Part shown: one piece after another, positions 8,385 to 16,968 of the stretch
Layout: each line of letters starts with the position of its first letter
Numbering within the stretch: the first letter of the stretch is position 1
DNA from: JBNKFQ01 sp050289385
Lineage (GTDB): Bacteria; Pseudomonadota; Gammaproteobacteria; Pseudomonadales; Porticoccaceae
Length of the DNA: 27,140 bases
Direction of reading: 5' to 3'
NCBI GenBank assembly: GCA_050289385.1
Contig: JBNKFQ010000206.1
Location: 1 to 27,140 of the forward strand
Translations under genes and position numbers: made by a program
Notes under the pieces: model-generated
Seen by the model: the letters and a program-made list of their open reading frames with translations, nothing else
What the model was told of the DNA's origin: nothing
Database searches by the model: none

Positions 8385-10721
8385 ATGGCGACAATAAGTA
8401 CAAAGGATCCCAAAAGCACAAGAATACGGCACAAACTGGGATTTATTATTGAACCTAATGTCCTGTTTCCGATTTTTGCAGTTCTCGGCAGTTTCCTGCT
8501 CTGGTGGGCGACCCTTAACCTGATCAAGCTGGAACGGACCACCGCCGAGGACGCCGCCAAAGACTCCGTGCAGGAACTGACAGAAACCTACGAAGCGCAG
8601 GTGGTGCGGGCACTGCGAGAAATCGATCAGGAGCTGAAGCTGGTGCAATACGCCTACGCACAGCACGGTGGAGAACAGGCCCTGGAAGAGCTGGACGCCC
8701 GGGATTTGTTGCCGCCGGCCTTTCTGTTCGCAATCGGCATTTTCGACCCCCAGGGCAAGCTGATTGCCAGCAACCGATCATTTGCATCGGATTTCTCCGA
8801 AACAGATCACCTTCAGAAATACGATCATCCTGACCTTGAAATATCTGTTCCCCAACAAAACCCGGAAACCGGAGAGTGGACATTACAGTTCAGCCGCCAC
8901 CTCAGCGATGAACAGGGCGATAACGCGGGTATCGTGGTTGTTGAGGTGGACGCTACCTTTTTTGTCAGCGGCTATGAAAGCAGCAAACTGGGTAACGAAG
9001 GGGTACTGGCGATACTGGGGGCCGATGGCATATACCGGATCCGGCGCGTCGGGGAATCTGTGTCTGCCGGTGACAAAGTGGATTACGCCTCGGTCGTTCC
9101 CGAAGAAGGTGTGGAGGCTGTCAGTGTCACTCTCGCGCCTTCCTCCTGGGACCGTGTCCCGCGATACACCGGTGCGCGGGAGCTCTTCAATCTGCCTCTG
9201 GCGGTGGTTGTCGGCCTTTCCAGGGCAGAACAACTGTCCACCGCCAATCAGCACGCGAGTACCTATCTGTGGCGTGCAACAGGCATCAATGTAGCTTTAT
9301 TACTGGTTTTGGGGTTGTTGTGGCGCCTCAGTCACGCCCTGGCCAGGAGCCGCCACCGTGAAACGGAAGCTCGCATTGCCCACGCCAAACAAGTTGAATA
9401 TCTGGCGTACCACGACAGCCTGACGGGTCTGCCCAATCGCAGTTTGTTCAGCAAATTGCTGGAGCAGAGCATCAGCCAGGCGCAACGCTACGACCGAAAA
9501 CTGGCGGTGTTGTTTCTGGATCTGGATCACTTCAAACACATCAATGACACCCTCGGGCACGAAGTGGGTGATCAGTTGTTGCAGGAGGTGTCGGATCGTC
9601 TGAAAAGCTGCCTGCGCGAAAGCGATACGGTAGCCCGGTTGGGTGGCGACGAGTTCGTGGTAGTACTGCCAGAGTTGACGGAGGAGAGCTACACATCCAC
9701 CGTGGCCCGCAAGATGATTGCAGCCCTTGCCAGGCCCTTTATTCTGCTCGACCAGGAATTCCGGGTAACTGCCAGCATTGGCATCAGTGTTTTCCCCCAA
9801 GACGGTCAGGACGAACAGACACTGACCAAAAATGCGGATGTGGCGATGTACCAGGCCAAGGAAGATGGCAAAAACAACTTCCAGTACTACTCCGAAAAAT
9901 TGCACAGCGCGTCTCTTCAGCGCCTCACTCTGGAAACCAGCTTGCGCCACGCGCTGGAGCGGCAGGAATTCCAGTTACACTATCAGGCAAAGCGGGATGT
10001 GCGCACAGGCCGCATTACCGGTATGGAGGCGTTACTGCGCTGGCAACACCCGGACCTCGGCATGGTGCCGCCCATGCAGTTTATTCCGCTGGCAGAAGAA
10101 ACCGGCTTGATCCTGCCCATTGGCAAATGGGTGCTGAAAACAGCCTGCGAACAAAATATGGCCTGGCAGAAGCAGGGGCTCCCCTTGCTAAGCATGGCGG
10201 TCAACCTGTCCGCACAGCAATTTTTTGACAGTAACCTGCCAGAATACATTGGCGCTGTGCTAAAGGAAACCGGCATGGAACCGGGCCTGCTGGAACTGGA
10301 AATCACGGAAAGCTTGCTGATGCGGGACGTAGAAAGGGCACTCAAGGTGCTCAACCGGTTGAAGGAAACCGGTGTTCACATTGCCATTGACGATTTTGGT
10401 GTGGGTTATTCCTCTCTGGCCATGCTCAAGCAATTTCCTCTGGACGCCATTAAAATCGACCGAACATTTATCCGGGATGTAACCCAGTTTGCCGAGGACC
10501 GTGCTTTGACAGAGGCGATAGTCGCCATGGGCCGCACTCTCAGCCTGACGGTGGTGGCGCAAGGGGTCGAAACACGTGAACAAGCCGATTTTTTGCGGGA
10601 CAACGCCTGCGATGAGGTACAGGGCTTTTATTTTAACAAGCCGGTGCCGGCAGATGAGTTTGCCGCGCTGCTGCAGCAAAACCAGGGGGAGTCCGGCACA
10701 GTTTCACCGGTGCAATCCTGA
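8385..10721 (+). CDS. Periplasmic-sensor GGDEF-EAL protein with altered EAL site
   Basis: Inner-membrane c-di-GMP protein of 778 residues. A first membrane helix (VLFPIFAVLGSFLLWWATL) is followed by a periplasmic sensing region of about 240 residues, probably Cache-like, then a second helix (INVALLLVLGLLW) and cytosolic GGDEF and EAL domains. GGDEF is intact at about 420-424 with the inhibition site RESD before it. The EAL domain has EALLRW (548), EITES, IDDFGVGYSSL, AIKIDRTF and VQGFYF. However, the conserved EGVE motif reads QGVE: Gln726, exactly 36 residues after the catalytic Lys690, replaces the Glu that acts at the metal/water site in characterised EAL enzymes. It may therefore mainly make or bind c-di-GMP. 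I chose ATG 8385 because GGGGAG lies 6 nt upstream; an ATG at 8301 is in frame but adds a soluble, unlikely N-terminus. Confidence 0.92.
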   Translation: MATISTKDPKSTRIRHKLGFIIEPNVLFPIFAVLGSFLLWWATLNLIKLERTTAEDAAKDSVQELTETYEAQVVRALREIDQELKLVQYAYAQHGGEQALEELDARDLLPPAFLFAIGIFDPQGKLIASNRSFASDFSETDHLQKYDHPDLEISVPQQNPETGEWTLQFSRHLSDEQGDNAGIVVVEVDATFFVSGYESSKLGNEGVLAILGADGIYRIRRVGESVSAGDKVDYASVVPEEGVEAVSVTLAPSSWDRVPRYTGARELFNLPLAVVVGLSRAEQLSTANQHASTYLWRATGINVALLLVLGLLWRLSHALARSRHRETEARIAHAKQVEYLAYHDSLTGLPNRSLFSKLLEQSISQAQRYDRKLAVLFLDLDHFKHINDTLGHEVGDQLLQEVSDRLKSCLRESDTVARLGGDEFVVVLPELTEESYTSTVARKMIAALARPFILLDQEFRVTASIGISVFPQDGQDEQTLTKNADVAMYQAKEDGKNNFQYYSEKLHSASLQRLTLETSLRHALERQEFQLHYQAKRDVRTGRITGMEALLRWQHPDLGMVPPMQFIPLAEETGLILPIGKWVLKTACEQNMAWQKQGLPLLSMAVNLSAQQFFDSNLPEYIGAVLKETGMEPGLLELEITESLLMRDVERALKVLNRLKETGVHIAIDDFGVGYSSLAMLKQFPLDAIKIDRTFIRDVTQFAEDRALTEAIVAMGRTLSLTVVAQGVETREQADFLRDNACDEVQGFYFNKPVPADEFAALLQQNQGESGTVSPVQS

Positions 10722-10823
10722 AGGCGCCATAAAAACCGGCTTGCCACTGTCATGAGCGTACAGAAACACGGTGTCGCCCCCTCCAAACTGGCTACAGGTT
10801 TCAGTCCCGACCGTTTACCAGTG

Positions 10824-12131
10824 TCAGAATACAAAATCCAAAACTACGCTGAAGACTTCAGCGGTATTGCCAGACCGGAAACCCGGCTGAAGATTGATAA
10901 AGCCCCCAGAAGTCCCAGAGTCGGTGCTGACCCGGTTATATTGCAGTTTCAATGCGACGTTTTCCATAACGTCCCAGCGTATTCCCGCAGATACACTGTG
11001 CTGGGCAACAGCACTGTTGTCACTGATTACCGCGAGACCGTAGTTCAGAGCCCCTGCTGCTTGCGCCAGGGGTAGAGGCAAGCCCTCCGTGGGAATTTCC
11101 AGAGGAGACAGGTCCTCGGATCTGACGCGCGCAAAAATCAAATAAGGTGTAAAGTCACCCAGCCGATAAGCGCCGGTAATGTGCCAGGCCGTAAAGTCGG
11201 GAGTGAGTGTCGGTTCCTTCGTGGTCGACTGTGCCCACTCCGCCATCAGCAACCAGTTACCCGGATCATGACTGATGCCCACTGTAGAGATTTGGTAAGG
11301 GGTTTCCCGCATATGGCGCCGATCCACGATTGACAGCGCCTGCTCCCCCGCCGGGCCGGGAACCAGATTGCCAAAATCAGCGAAGCCGTCAAAGAGCGCA
11401 TCCAATGCAGGGTGTTCGAAGTCCAGGTCGAAAGAGGTAAAGCCCAGTCGAAAGGTGGTTGACCCCCACTCCAGGCTATTGTGAATATCCAGATAGCGAT
11501 CAACCTTAAATTCGCCGCCGTAGCGAATCTTTTTGGTTGTTCTGCCAAAAGACACTTGCAGGGTGTCCAGGAGATCACCAAACTGAAACTGGTAACTGGC
11601 ATCAATACCGTCTTTATTGGTTACAGGCAGAAGGAAGTAAAGCTCTGCGGGAGGGCGAATCCAGGTGTTGGCGTACCCCACCAGGCTCACCTCGGAAAAT
11701 AAAAAAGTCGATGTCACGGTACGGCCAACCCTCAGGCTAAAGTCCGGCGTTACCTGGTATGCCAGATTGGCCCACTCGATATCCGGCGTGTAAGTACCGT
11801 CAATATTGTATTGGGTGACAACCTGTACAACCCCCTTGAATCGATCACTGAATCTGCCATCCAGTTGCAATCCAAGCTTGCTGTCCACGGTTGCCGGCCA
11901 TGAACGTGAAAAACCGGCGCCCTTGGGTTGAAAATAAGAACCAGTAAAATCTCCGTGATTCTCGCTGGAGTGGGTAACCCCAAGAGTGCCAAAACCATTG
12001 ACAGAAAACCTCGGTGAGTCCGAAGTGCGATCTTCGGCACTGGCCGCAGGCAGTGAGAATATCATCAGAATAACAATAACTGCTCTGAAAGCCTGAATGC
12101 TGCCCTGTATTTTTTGCTGTTGCGTCGCCAT
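10824..12131 (-). CDS. Outer-membrane porin-like beta-barrel protein
   Basis: The 435-residue product starts with a signal peptide ending in LPAASA and finishes with SVVLDFVF, the C-terminal aromatic signature of outer-membrane barrels. Between are alternating strands and the conserved features RVGRTVTSTFLFSE and WIRPPAELY. I recognise it as the porin type usually annotated only as hypothetical or porin, found next to small PstS-like proteins. The substrate is unknown. It lies 28 bp after the PstS-like gene in the same direction, so they are probably cotranscribed. A run of Gs lies about 10 nt before the ATG at 12131. A decayed relative occurs upstream at 12603-12899. It converges on the GGDEF-EAL gene. 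Confidence 0.8.
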   Translation of the reverse strand: MATQQQKIQGSIQAFRAVIVILMIFSLPAASAEDRTSDSPRFSVNGFGTLGVTHSSENHGDFTGSYFQPKGAGFSRSWPATVDSKLGLQLDGRFSDRFKGVVQVVTQYNIDGTYTPDIEWANLAYQVTPDFSLRVGRTVTSTFLFSEVSLVGYANTWIRPPAELYFLLPVTNKDGIDASYQFQFGDLLDTLQVSFGRTTKKIRYGGEFKVDRYLDIHNSLEWGSTTFRLGFTSFDLDFEHPALDALFDGFADFGNLVPGPAGEQALSIVDRRHMRETPYQISTVGISHDPGNWLLMAEWAQSTTKEPTLTPDFTAWHITGAYRLGDFTPYLIFARVRSEDLSPLEIPTEGLPLPLAQAAGALNYGLAVISDNSAVAQHSVSAGIRWDVMENVALKLQYNRVSTDSGTSGGFINLQPGFRSGNTAEVFSVVLDFVF

Positions 12132-12159
12132 ACAATATACCGCCCCCTGACTTTGACAT

Positions 12160-12591
12160 TTATTCTACAGATAATATTTTTACCGTTTCATCCGCCATGC
12201 TTCGCTCGATATACCCGATAGCGCTCGGGTTATCGGACACCCACTGTTTGACTGCATTACCATCATCAAGTGTTTTTGGCGGTTGACCACGACCGGTAAA
12301 TATCATTTTTGACCAGTAGGCTTTTATTTGTGCTGCGGATTTGCCGGTAAATTCACTGTAAAACCGGTCCCGCACCCTGGAACTCTCCACCTGGTCTACG
12401 GGCGCCGCCGGACTGCCATCAGGGAAGCGGAGGTTTTTCCCGAGGAAAATATTGACTAGCTCGTATTTGCCAAGAGAATCCACAGGATTATCCGGAGACA
12501 CCACTGGTACGACATCGTCCGCTGTCGTCAACGTACTCAATCCCAGGAGTAACCCGAAAAGGGGAAATCTGATTTTTTTCATCAAGTGCAT
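12160..12591 (-). CDS. Small PstS-like periplasmic binding protein
   Basis: A 143-residue secreted protein: signal peptide MHLMKKIRFPLFGLLLGLST followed by a cut near TTA-DD. The mature part has the PBP-like pattern of short phosphate-binding-like proteins: LVNIFLGKNLRFPDGSPAAPVDQ, then VRDRFYSEFTGKSAAQIKAYW, GRGQPPKTL, VKQWVSDNPSAIGYI. It is about half the length of a true PstS, so it probably keeps a single lobe. GGGA sits 7 nt before the ATG at 12591 and overlaps the stop of the porin remnant upstream, which shows the old operon was porin, PstS-like, porin. The ligand cannot be named from sequence. Confidence 0.8.
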   Translation of the reverse strand: MHLMKKIRFPLFGLLLGLSTLTTADDVVPVVSPDNPVDSLGKYELVNIFLGKNLRFPDGSPAAPVDQVESSRVRDRFYSEFTGKSAAQIKAYWSKMIFTGRGQPPKTLDDGNAVKQWVSDNPSAIGYIERSMADETVKILSVE

Positions 12592-12602
12592 TTCTCGTTC
12601 CC

Positions 12603-12899
12603 TCAGAAAACAAAGTCGATGGAAGCACTGAGCAAATTGACATGTCCGTCCGGCTCAAACCCGGGCTGAGGAATTTCCAGTTGCCCCACAGAGGCTTCCA
12701 GAGTATTTATAACGCTCTTGAAATGCAAATGGTAGCGTACATCCAGGCCGTCGTTGTGAAAGACAGGCACAAGGTTGTACATTTCGTTGGGAGGCCTTAC
12801 TCAGGGATGGGAATAACCGAGTGTGCGGGTATCTGCAAACAGGTAGGCAGGTTGTGGACTTCCCCCATACCGGTGGACACTCACCACTAATACCGTGTC
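12603..12899 (-). pseudogene. 3' remnant of a second porin-like gene
   Basis: Reading on the minus strand, the frame ends LLSASIDFVF followed by TGA at 12603-12605, the same barrel ending as the intact porin. Upstream it gives VRPPNEMYNLVPVFHNDGLD, parallel to IRPPAELYFLLPVTNKDGID in the intact protein, then PAYLFADTRTLGYSHP. A TGA stop stands where the intact paralogue has Trp before the I/V-RPP motif. The N-terminal half, with the signal peptide, is missing beyond about 12900. It is thus a paralogue broken both by truncation and by a nonsense change. Confidence 0.75.
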
Positions 12900-12962
12900 G
12901 GGGTAAAACCACATCGACGAATTACCATCGGACAATACGAGTGCGCAATTTACCGTTACTGA

Positions 12963-13235
12963 TCAAAAGCAACCCGTCAAAAACTCATCTTGATCCGCGA
13001 TGGCACTGCACAGGTTTGCGAGGACAATATCGGCAACGAAGTTGATGTCCACCTGATCATCAATCTGGAAACGCTGGGTAAAATCTGGTTCGGGGATCTG
13101 GATCTGTCAGTGGCGATAGAACAAGGGCTTTTGAAAGCTGTTGGCGCGCCGGTCTATGTTAATCGTCTTTCTCGCTGGCTGGGCACCAGTCAGTTTTCTT
13201 CCGTAGAAAGGTCAGGTAAGAATTTATTTGCATGA
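12963..13235 (+). pseudogene. C-terminal remnant of an HxlR-type regulator with SCP2-like domain
   Basis: About 90 codons remain: LILIRDGTAQVC, then VDVHLIINLETLGKIWFGDL and VAIEQGLLKAVGAPVYVNRL followed by SRWLGTSQF. This matches the sterol-carrier-like C-terminal domain that follows an HxlR winged helix in a group of bacterial regulators. The DNA-binding part is gone and a TGA at 12960-12962 closes the frame. The nearest ATG (12990) starts mid-domain. It ends 55 bp before the convergent metallo-beta-lactamase-fold gene. Confidence 0.55.
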
Positions 13236-13290
13236 CAATTCCTGACATTGGGTCGAATGAAATTTCTGAGCCAAAAAATTGGCGGAAAGT

Positions 13291-14292
13291 TCATCTGAAC
13301 CCATTTATACGGTAGTTTATCGGAACCCATTGATAACCCTTTTGCCAGGATCTTACGTTGCCGATACCCGGAAAAGACAAGTGACTGCCAGCAACCCAAT
13401 AATCTTTATCAGTTGCCATATTAAAAATACGGAGCCTTTGTTTTACCGCTGCCTCGGGGTCAACGTTAAAAGCTTTGCCGAGCGATGGATTAGCGAACTG
13501 GATTGCCCCCATAAGCACTATGTCGCCCATGACGATCAGGGTTTGCCCCTTGCTTTCAACAATATATGACGTGTGGCCGGGCGTGTGGCCATAAGTAGCC
13601 AGGGATCGAATACCTGGTGTGAGTTCCATGTCACGATCGAAAGTCAGAAACTTCCCCGCCTGTATGTAAGGCCTGAATAAATCTTGTGTGAACTGTAGCC
13701 ACGCCTTTACCTCCTGATTATTATTTGACTTTGCAAGTACGTCCGCACTTTTTTCAGGATCGAGAAAGATATCTATTTCATTCTTCGAGGCACGAACTAT
13801 TGCATTGGGAAATGCGGGTTTAGCCCCAAGTGTTAAACCACCAATATGATCCTGCCCTCGATGGGTGATATAAACTTCGTCCACCTGCTCTGGCTGATAG
13901 CCAGCGGCCCGAAGATTCGTCAATAAACGACCTGCCCCATGAAAAAACGGGGAATCGTCCAGCTTTCCACCTGTACCTGTATCAATCAGAACCAATTTAT
14001 CGCCGGTATTAATGAGAAATGCGTTATAGGACATACCAACCGGATCATGCAGTGCCGATGCCGACAAACCATCCCTGATTTGCTGCGCTGTGGCGTCAGG
14101 CAGTAGCTGTGCCGTTGCGTAGTCAATAACGCCATCATTCAATGCTGTGACTTCAAAATCACCCAGCATCATTCGATAGAAACCCGGTGCCTGTGTCTTA
14201 ACCATGGGCGCTGCGGCTTGCACTGACGCAATCAAACCTGTCAAAACCGCAAAGCAGGCCGCCAACCTTAAAGAAATCCCTGTATTGGTCAT
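13291..14292 (-). CDS. Exported metallo-beta-lactamase-fold hydrolase lacking one zinc histidine
   Basis: A 333-residue protein with a signal peptide (TGISLRLAACFAVLTGLIAS, then VQAA) and an MBL fold: FLINTGDKLVLIDTGTGG, the zinc-motif region, ATYGHTPGHTSYIV with the third-position His, VMGDIVL with the bridging Asp, and GSHLSFPGIG with the last His. The HxHxDH motif reads H144-R-G-Q-D148-H149, so Gly146 replaces the second His. All other metal ligands are present. Relatives include lactonase- and esterase-like enzymes; the substrate is unknown. I moved the start from TTG 14307 to ATG 14292, because GGAGAGA lies inside the longer version at a proper distance from the ATG. It follows the PAF-acetylhydrolase-like gene after 63 bp, probably in one operon. 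Confidence 0.85.
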   Translation of the reverse strand: MTNTGISLRLAACFAVLTGLIASVQAAAPMVKTQAPGFYRMMLGDFEVTALNDGVIDYATAQLLPDATAQQIRDGLSASALHDPVGMSYNAFLINTGDKLVLIDTGTGGKLDDSPFFHGAGRLLTNLRAAGYQPEQVDEVYITHRGQDHIGGLTLGAKPAFPNAIVRASKNEIDIFLDPEKSADVLAKSNNNQEVKAWLQFTQDLFRPYIQAGKFLTFDRDMELTPGIRSLATYGHTPGHTSYIVESKGQTLIVMGDIVLMGAIQFANPSLGKAFNVDPEAAVKQRLRIFNMATDKDYWVAGSHLSFPGIGNVRSWQKGYQWVPINYRINGFR

Positions 14293-14355
14293 TTCAAATC
14301 TCTCCAAAAATTCGAGTTTGCCGAGGTAATATTGGCGTCATTTGACAATACATTA

Positions 14356-15702
14356 CTATCTGAAAACTTTATCAAAAAAGGAATTTATATAATTATTCTT
14401 TTGCCTGTTCACCTCTGCCCCTGACACTTTACCCAGCACCCCAAACCATCTCAACACAGGCAATACAATTGATGCGTCGTGAAAATTGGCATGATTTGCA
14501 CCTGCTACCCAATGTTCTTCAAACGCGGCGAGTGATGACGTTTTTAAAAAATCATTACCACCCAAATTATGTTCGCTATACAACATCAAATACGGCACTT
14601 TAACCGGGTCGAGAATATGGTCGCCATAGATTCCACCATCCATATTAGCTGCCGCCAGACAACGATTATCCGATTTGCAAAATTGAGTCGCCACCGCACC
14701 GCCAAGTGACAACCCCAAAGCTGCCACCCCGGCAATGCTGACAACCCCCTCGTTTGTGTAGCCGGGAATTTTAGTCAGAACTGCATCAATATTATCCAGC
14801 ACGAACGACGCATCAGCACTGCGTCGTCTCACAATGGTCGGCATACCGGTGCTTTGCTGATATAACTGCAGCGAAATTTGCGAACGCTCTTGCCTTGTCA
14901 ATTTTCCAGCCAACTTTTCAAATAGTGCCTGATCCCTGGCTTTTTCTTCTTCTGTAATATTTTTTTGTATGTCGGCGTACTCAGCGCTTTGCTCCACATG
15001 GCGCACACCTGCCACAATGTATCCGTTACTTGCCAAATGCTCCATCAACAGCGTATTTTCGCCGGCAATTGAAATAACGCCATGATGGTAAAGTATTAAC
15101 GGGCAAGGCACAGTAGTGCGCAGCGGAGCATTTTCCAGGGAGTGTGTCTTTACGTTTTTCAAGTAACTGGAAAGCAACCTGACCACTGCCGGAAAAGCAT
15201 TGGTATTGTAAAACTCACTCCACAAGGTATCTCGAGTATATTTTTTTTGATCTGTCTTTTTATCTGAGGGATACCAGACTTTTATGGCAAGTGTTCTGAC
15301 CGGATTTAAAGAATTACCCTGACCACCCGAAATCGGCCGTTCAAGTCGAGTAGAAATTGTACCCACCCCCCACGGGCCGTCCGGTGCAGGCAACGTTCGC
15401 ACAGGCAATCCGGTTGCCAGAGCAACGGTCAACAAAAGACATATCATTGCTACCGACAGGCCAATCACTTTTGTTAAGCCAACCGGATGAATTTCAAAAA
15501 TAGCCATGATCAGTATGGACAAGGCAACCAGCCAGGCGGGTATCATTTGCCAGCGAAAGTGACTGCTGGCAAGTTGCACAGCCACAATAACGGCAATAAT
15601 GACAAAAAGTATTGCACTAACTGTCACCGAACCGTTGCCAAGATAACGGTGCAATACGACAAGAAATATGGCAAACGTGACACTTGCCTCGGCTACTGTC
15701 AT
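14356..15702 (-). CDS. Membrane-anchored alpha/beta hydrolase, PAF-acetylhydrolase-like
   Basis: A 448-residue protein with about four predicted N-terminal membrane helices (first 110 residues) and then a domain like plasma PAF-acetylhydrolase: RTLAIKVWYPSD, PLILYHHGVISIAGEN forming the oxyanion region, the nucleophile elbow GLSLGG with Ser332, ANMDGGIYG with the likely acid, and AGANHANFHD with the catalytic His. Such enzymes cleave short or oxidised acyl groups from phospholipids, or other small esters. The ATG at 15702 has GGAG 9 nt upstream; a TTG at 15738 lacks a ribosome-binding site. It follows the tetR stop by 39 bp and is likely controlled by that repressor. Confidence 0.82.
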   Translation of the reverse strand: MTVAEASVTFAIFLVVLHRYLGNGSVTVSAILFVIIAVIVAVQLASSHFRWQMIPAWLVALSILIMAIFEIHPVGLTKVIGLSVAMICLLLTVALATGLPVRTLPAPDGPWGVGTISTRLERPISGGQGNSLNPVRTLAIKVWYPSDKKTDQKKYTRDTLWSEFYNTNAFPAVVRLLSSYLKNVKTHSLENAPLRTTVPCPLILYHHGVISIAGENTLLMEHLASNGYIVAGVRHVEQSAEYADIQKNITEEEKARDQALFEKLAGKLTRQERSQISLQLYQQSTGMPTIVRRRSADASFVLDNIDAVLTKIPGYTNEGVVSIAGVAALGLSLGGAVATQFCKSDNRCLAAANMDGGIYGDHILDPVKVPYLMLYSEHNLGGNDFLKTSSLAAFEEHWVAGANHANFHDASIVLPVLRWFGVLGKVSGAEVNRQKNNYINSFFDKVFR

Positions 15703-15741
15703 CGACTCAGTCTCCAAATATGGATCAACAAAGGGCAACCG

Positions 15742-16392
15742 TCATAATTTTTTACCGGTTGCAGCAAGATACCCACACACAAAATCAGCGAGTTCAGACG
15801 CAAACGCTTTTTCATCAGCAGGAATTTTCCAGGTTAACGTGGTATCGGTATGCAAAAGGCGGCCAACAAACATCATGTTATAAAAATACGTTGCCATACC
15901 CGCCAGTTTGGCAAGATCATCGTGATTGAGGTCAACCAACCAGGTTTGCAGCATACTTCGGAATCCGGTTAACGCCTGCTCGGCCATAGCGTTCCATTTG
16001 TCACCCAGCAAGTCCGGACGTAAACGGGAATAAAGATATGCCGGGCGCATGACATGCCCTAACGTCTCGACCTGCCGCCACGCAGAAATACCCACCATGA
16101 TCAGGGCTTCCCTTAACGACGACGCCTTGCTCAAATCTGTAGCTCCGTGGGCGGACTGCCCCCACTCCCGTACACGCTTCAGATAGAGTTCAAGCAGAAT
16201 GGACACTGCCGCGTCCCGGTTCCTGAAGCGCTGATAGATGGATGCCGTGGATACGCCTGCACGCAAAGCAATATCCGCAATGCTGATGTCTTCAAAATCT
16301 TTTTCCGTCAATAAACTGTCCAGCGCATCTATCAGCTTGTCGCGCGTCTGTTGAGACCGTTTCTGAACCGCAGGCTTTGCTCCAGCTTTCAT
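15742..16392 (-). CDS. TetR-family transcriptional regulator
   Basis: A 216-residue repressor-type protein. The N-terminal helix-turn-helix is clear at about residues 14-60: TRDKLIDALDSLLTEKDFED, then ISIADIALRAGVSTASIYQRFRNRDA. The C-terminal ligand-binding part is helical and not assignable. It is the first gene of a run tetR, PAF-acetylhydrolase-like, MBL-fold hydrolase, all on the minus strand. A large inverted repeat 16 bp upstream of the ATG at 16392 is the probable operator, so autorepression and release by a lipid-like or ester-like ligand is a reasonable guess. Confidence 0.92.
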   Translation of the reverse strand: MKAGAKPAVQKRSQQTRDKLIDALDSLLTEKDFEDISIADIALRAGVSTASIYQRFRNRDAAVSILLELYLKRVREWGQSAHGATDLSKASSLREALIMVGISAWRQVETLGHVMRPAYLYSRLRPDLLGDKWNAMAEQALTGFRSMLQTWLVDLNHDDLAKLAGMATYFYNMMFVGRLLHTDTTLTWKIPADEKAFASELADFVCGYLAATGKKL

Positions 16393-16407
16393 CAGGCACC
16401 CGCCATC

Positions 16408-16432
16408 ATATAAATGTGAATTACATTTATAT
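16408..16432. promoter_or_regulatory. Inverted repeat, probable TetR operator
   Basis: Perfect 10-bp arms (ATATAAATGT and its complement) around a 5-bp centre GAATT, 16 bp before the tetR start codon. Arm length, AT-rich symmetry and position suit autoregulation, covering the -10 region or the start of the transcript of the tetR operon. Confidence 0.65.
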
Positions 16433-16533
16433 TTTGAATGGCGATATCTGTCAAGTTTCGAGCGCCATTTACTGGCCCCGAATGTTTCGGTATAGTGTTT
16501 TGCGTTAGAACTTACGTAAATTTAGACAATCTT

Positions 16534-16864
16534 ATGAAAACCCTGGAAGATCTTGGCGAACTGGTGCTTGGCACTCGCCTCAAGCGCCTTAGCGATCAGC
16601 TTTACAGTGATGTAGACGCGGTTTACAAAGAGCTGGACATCGCGTTGCCGGCCAATTGTTGTGCCTTGCTGGCGTTGCTTCACAACAATGGCCTAATGGG
16701 TGTCACCGAACTGGCTGCTGCCCTGGGACAAACCCATTCAGCCGTTAGCCAGACCAGTAAAAAATTTGTGCTCATTGAAGGTGGCTACGGGCATTGCGGA
16801 CCCCTCTGACAGCCGCCGTCGACTGCTGGAAATAATTGGCGTGAATGTGAGAAAGGAATTTTAA
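16534..16864 (+). pseudogene. Frameshifted, truncated MarR-type regulator (from an HTH-GNAT protein)
   Basis: The ATG at 16534 opens LEDLGELVLGTRLKRLSDQL, then LLALLHNNGLMGVTELAAAL and GQTHSAVSQT, the N-terminus of the MarR-type regulators that are often fused to a GNAT acetyltransferase. Near 16785-16793 the reading frame jumps: the first frame ends at a TGA (16807-16809), while another frame continues with IADPSDSRRRLLEI, the expected winged-helix wing. It stops at 16862 with no acetyltransferase part. So there is one frameshift plus loss of the C-terminal domain. It diverges from tetR and precedes the beta-lactamase-like gene. Confidence 0.72.
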
Positions 16865-16968
16865 TGCACCCTACGTTTATCTGTTCGCGATATTAGTAAA
16901 TCAAGATCACTCCAGGTGTCTGATTGACGCCCGGAGTAAAATTTTCTGGAAGGCATGAGTTTCATTGT

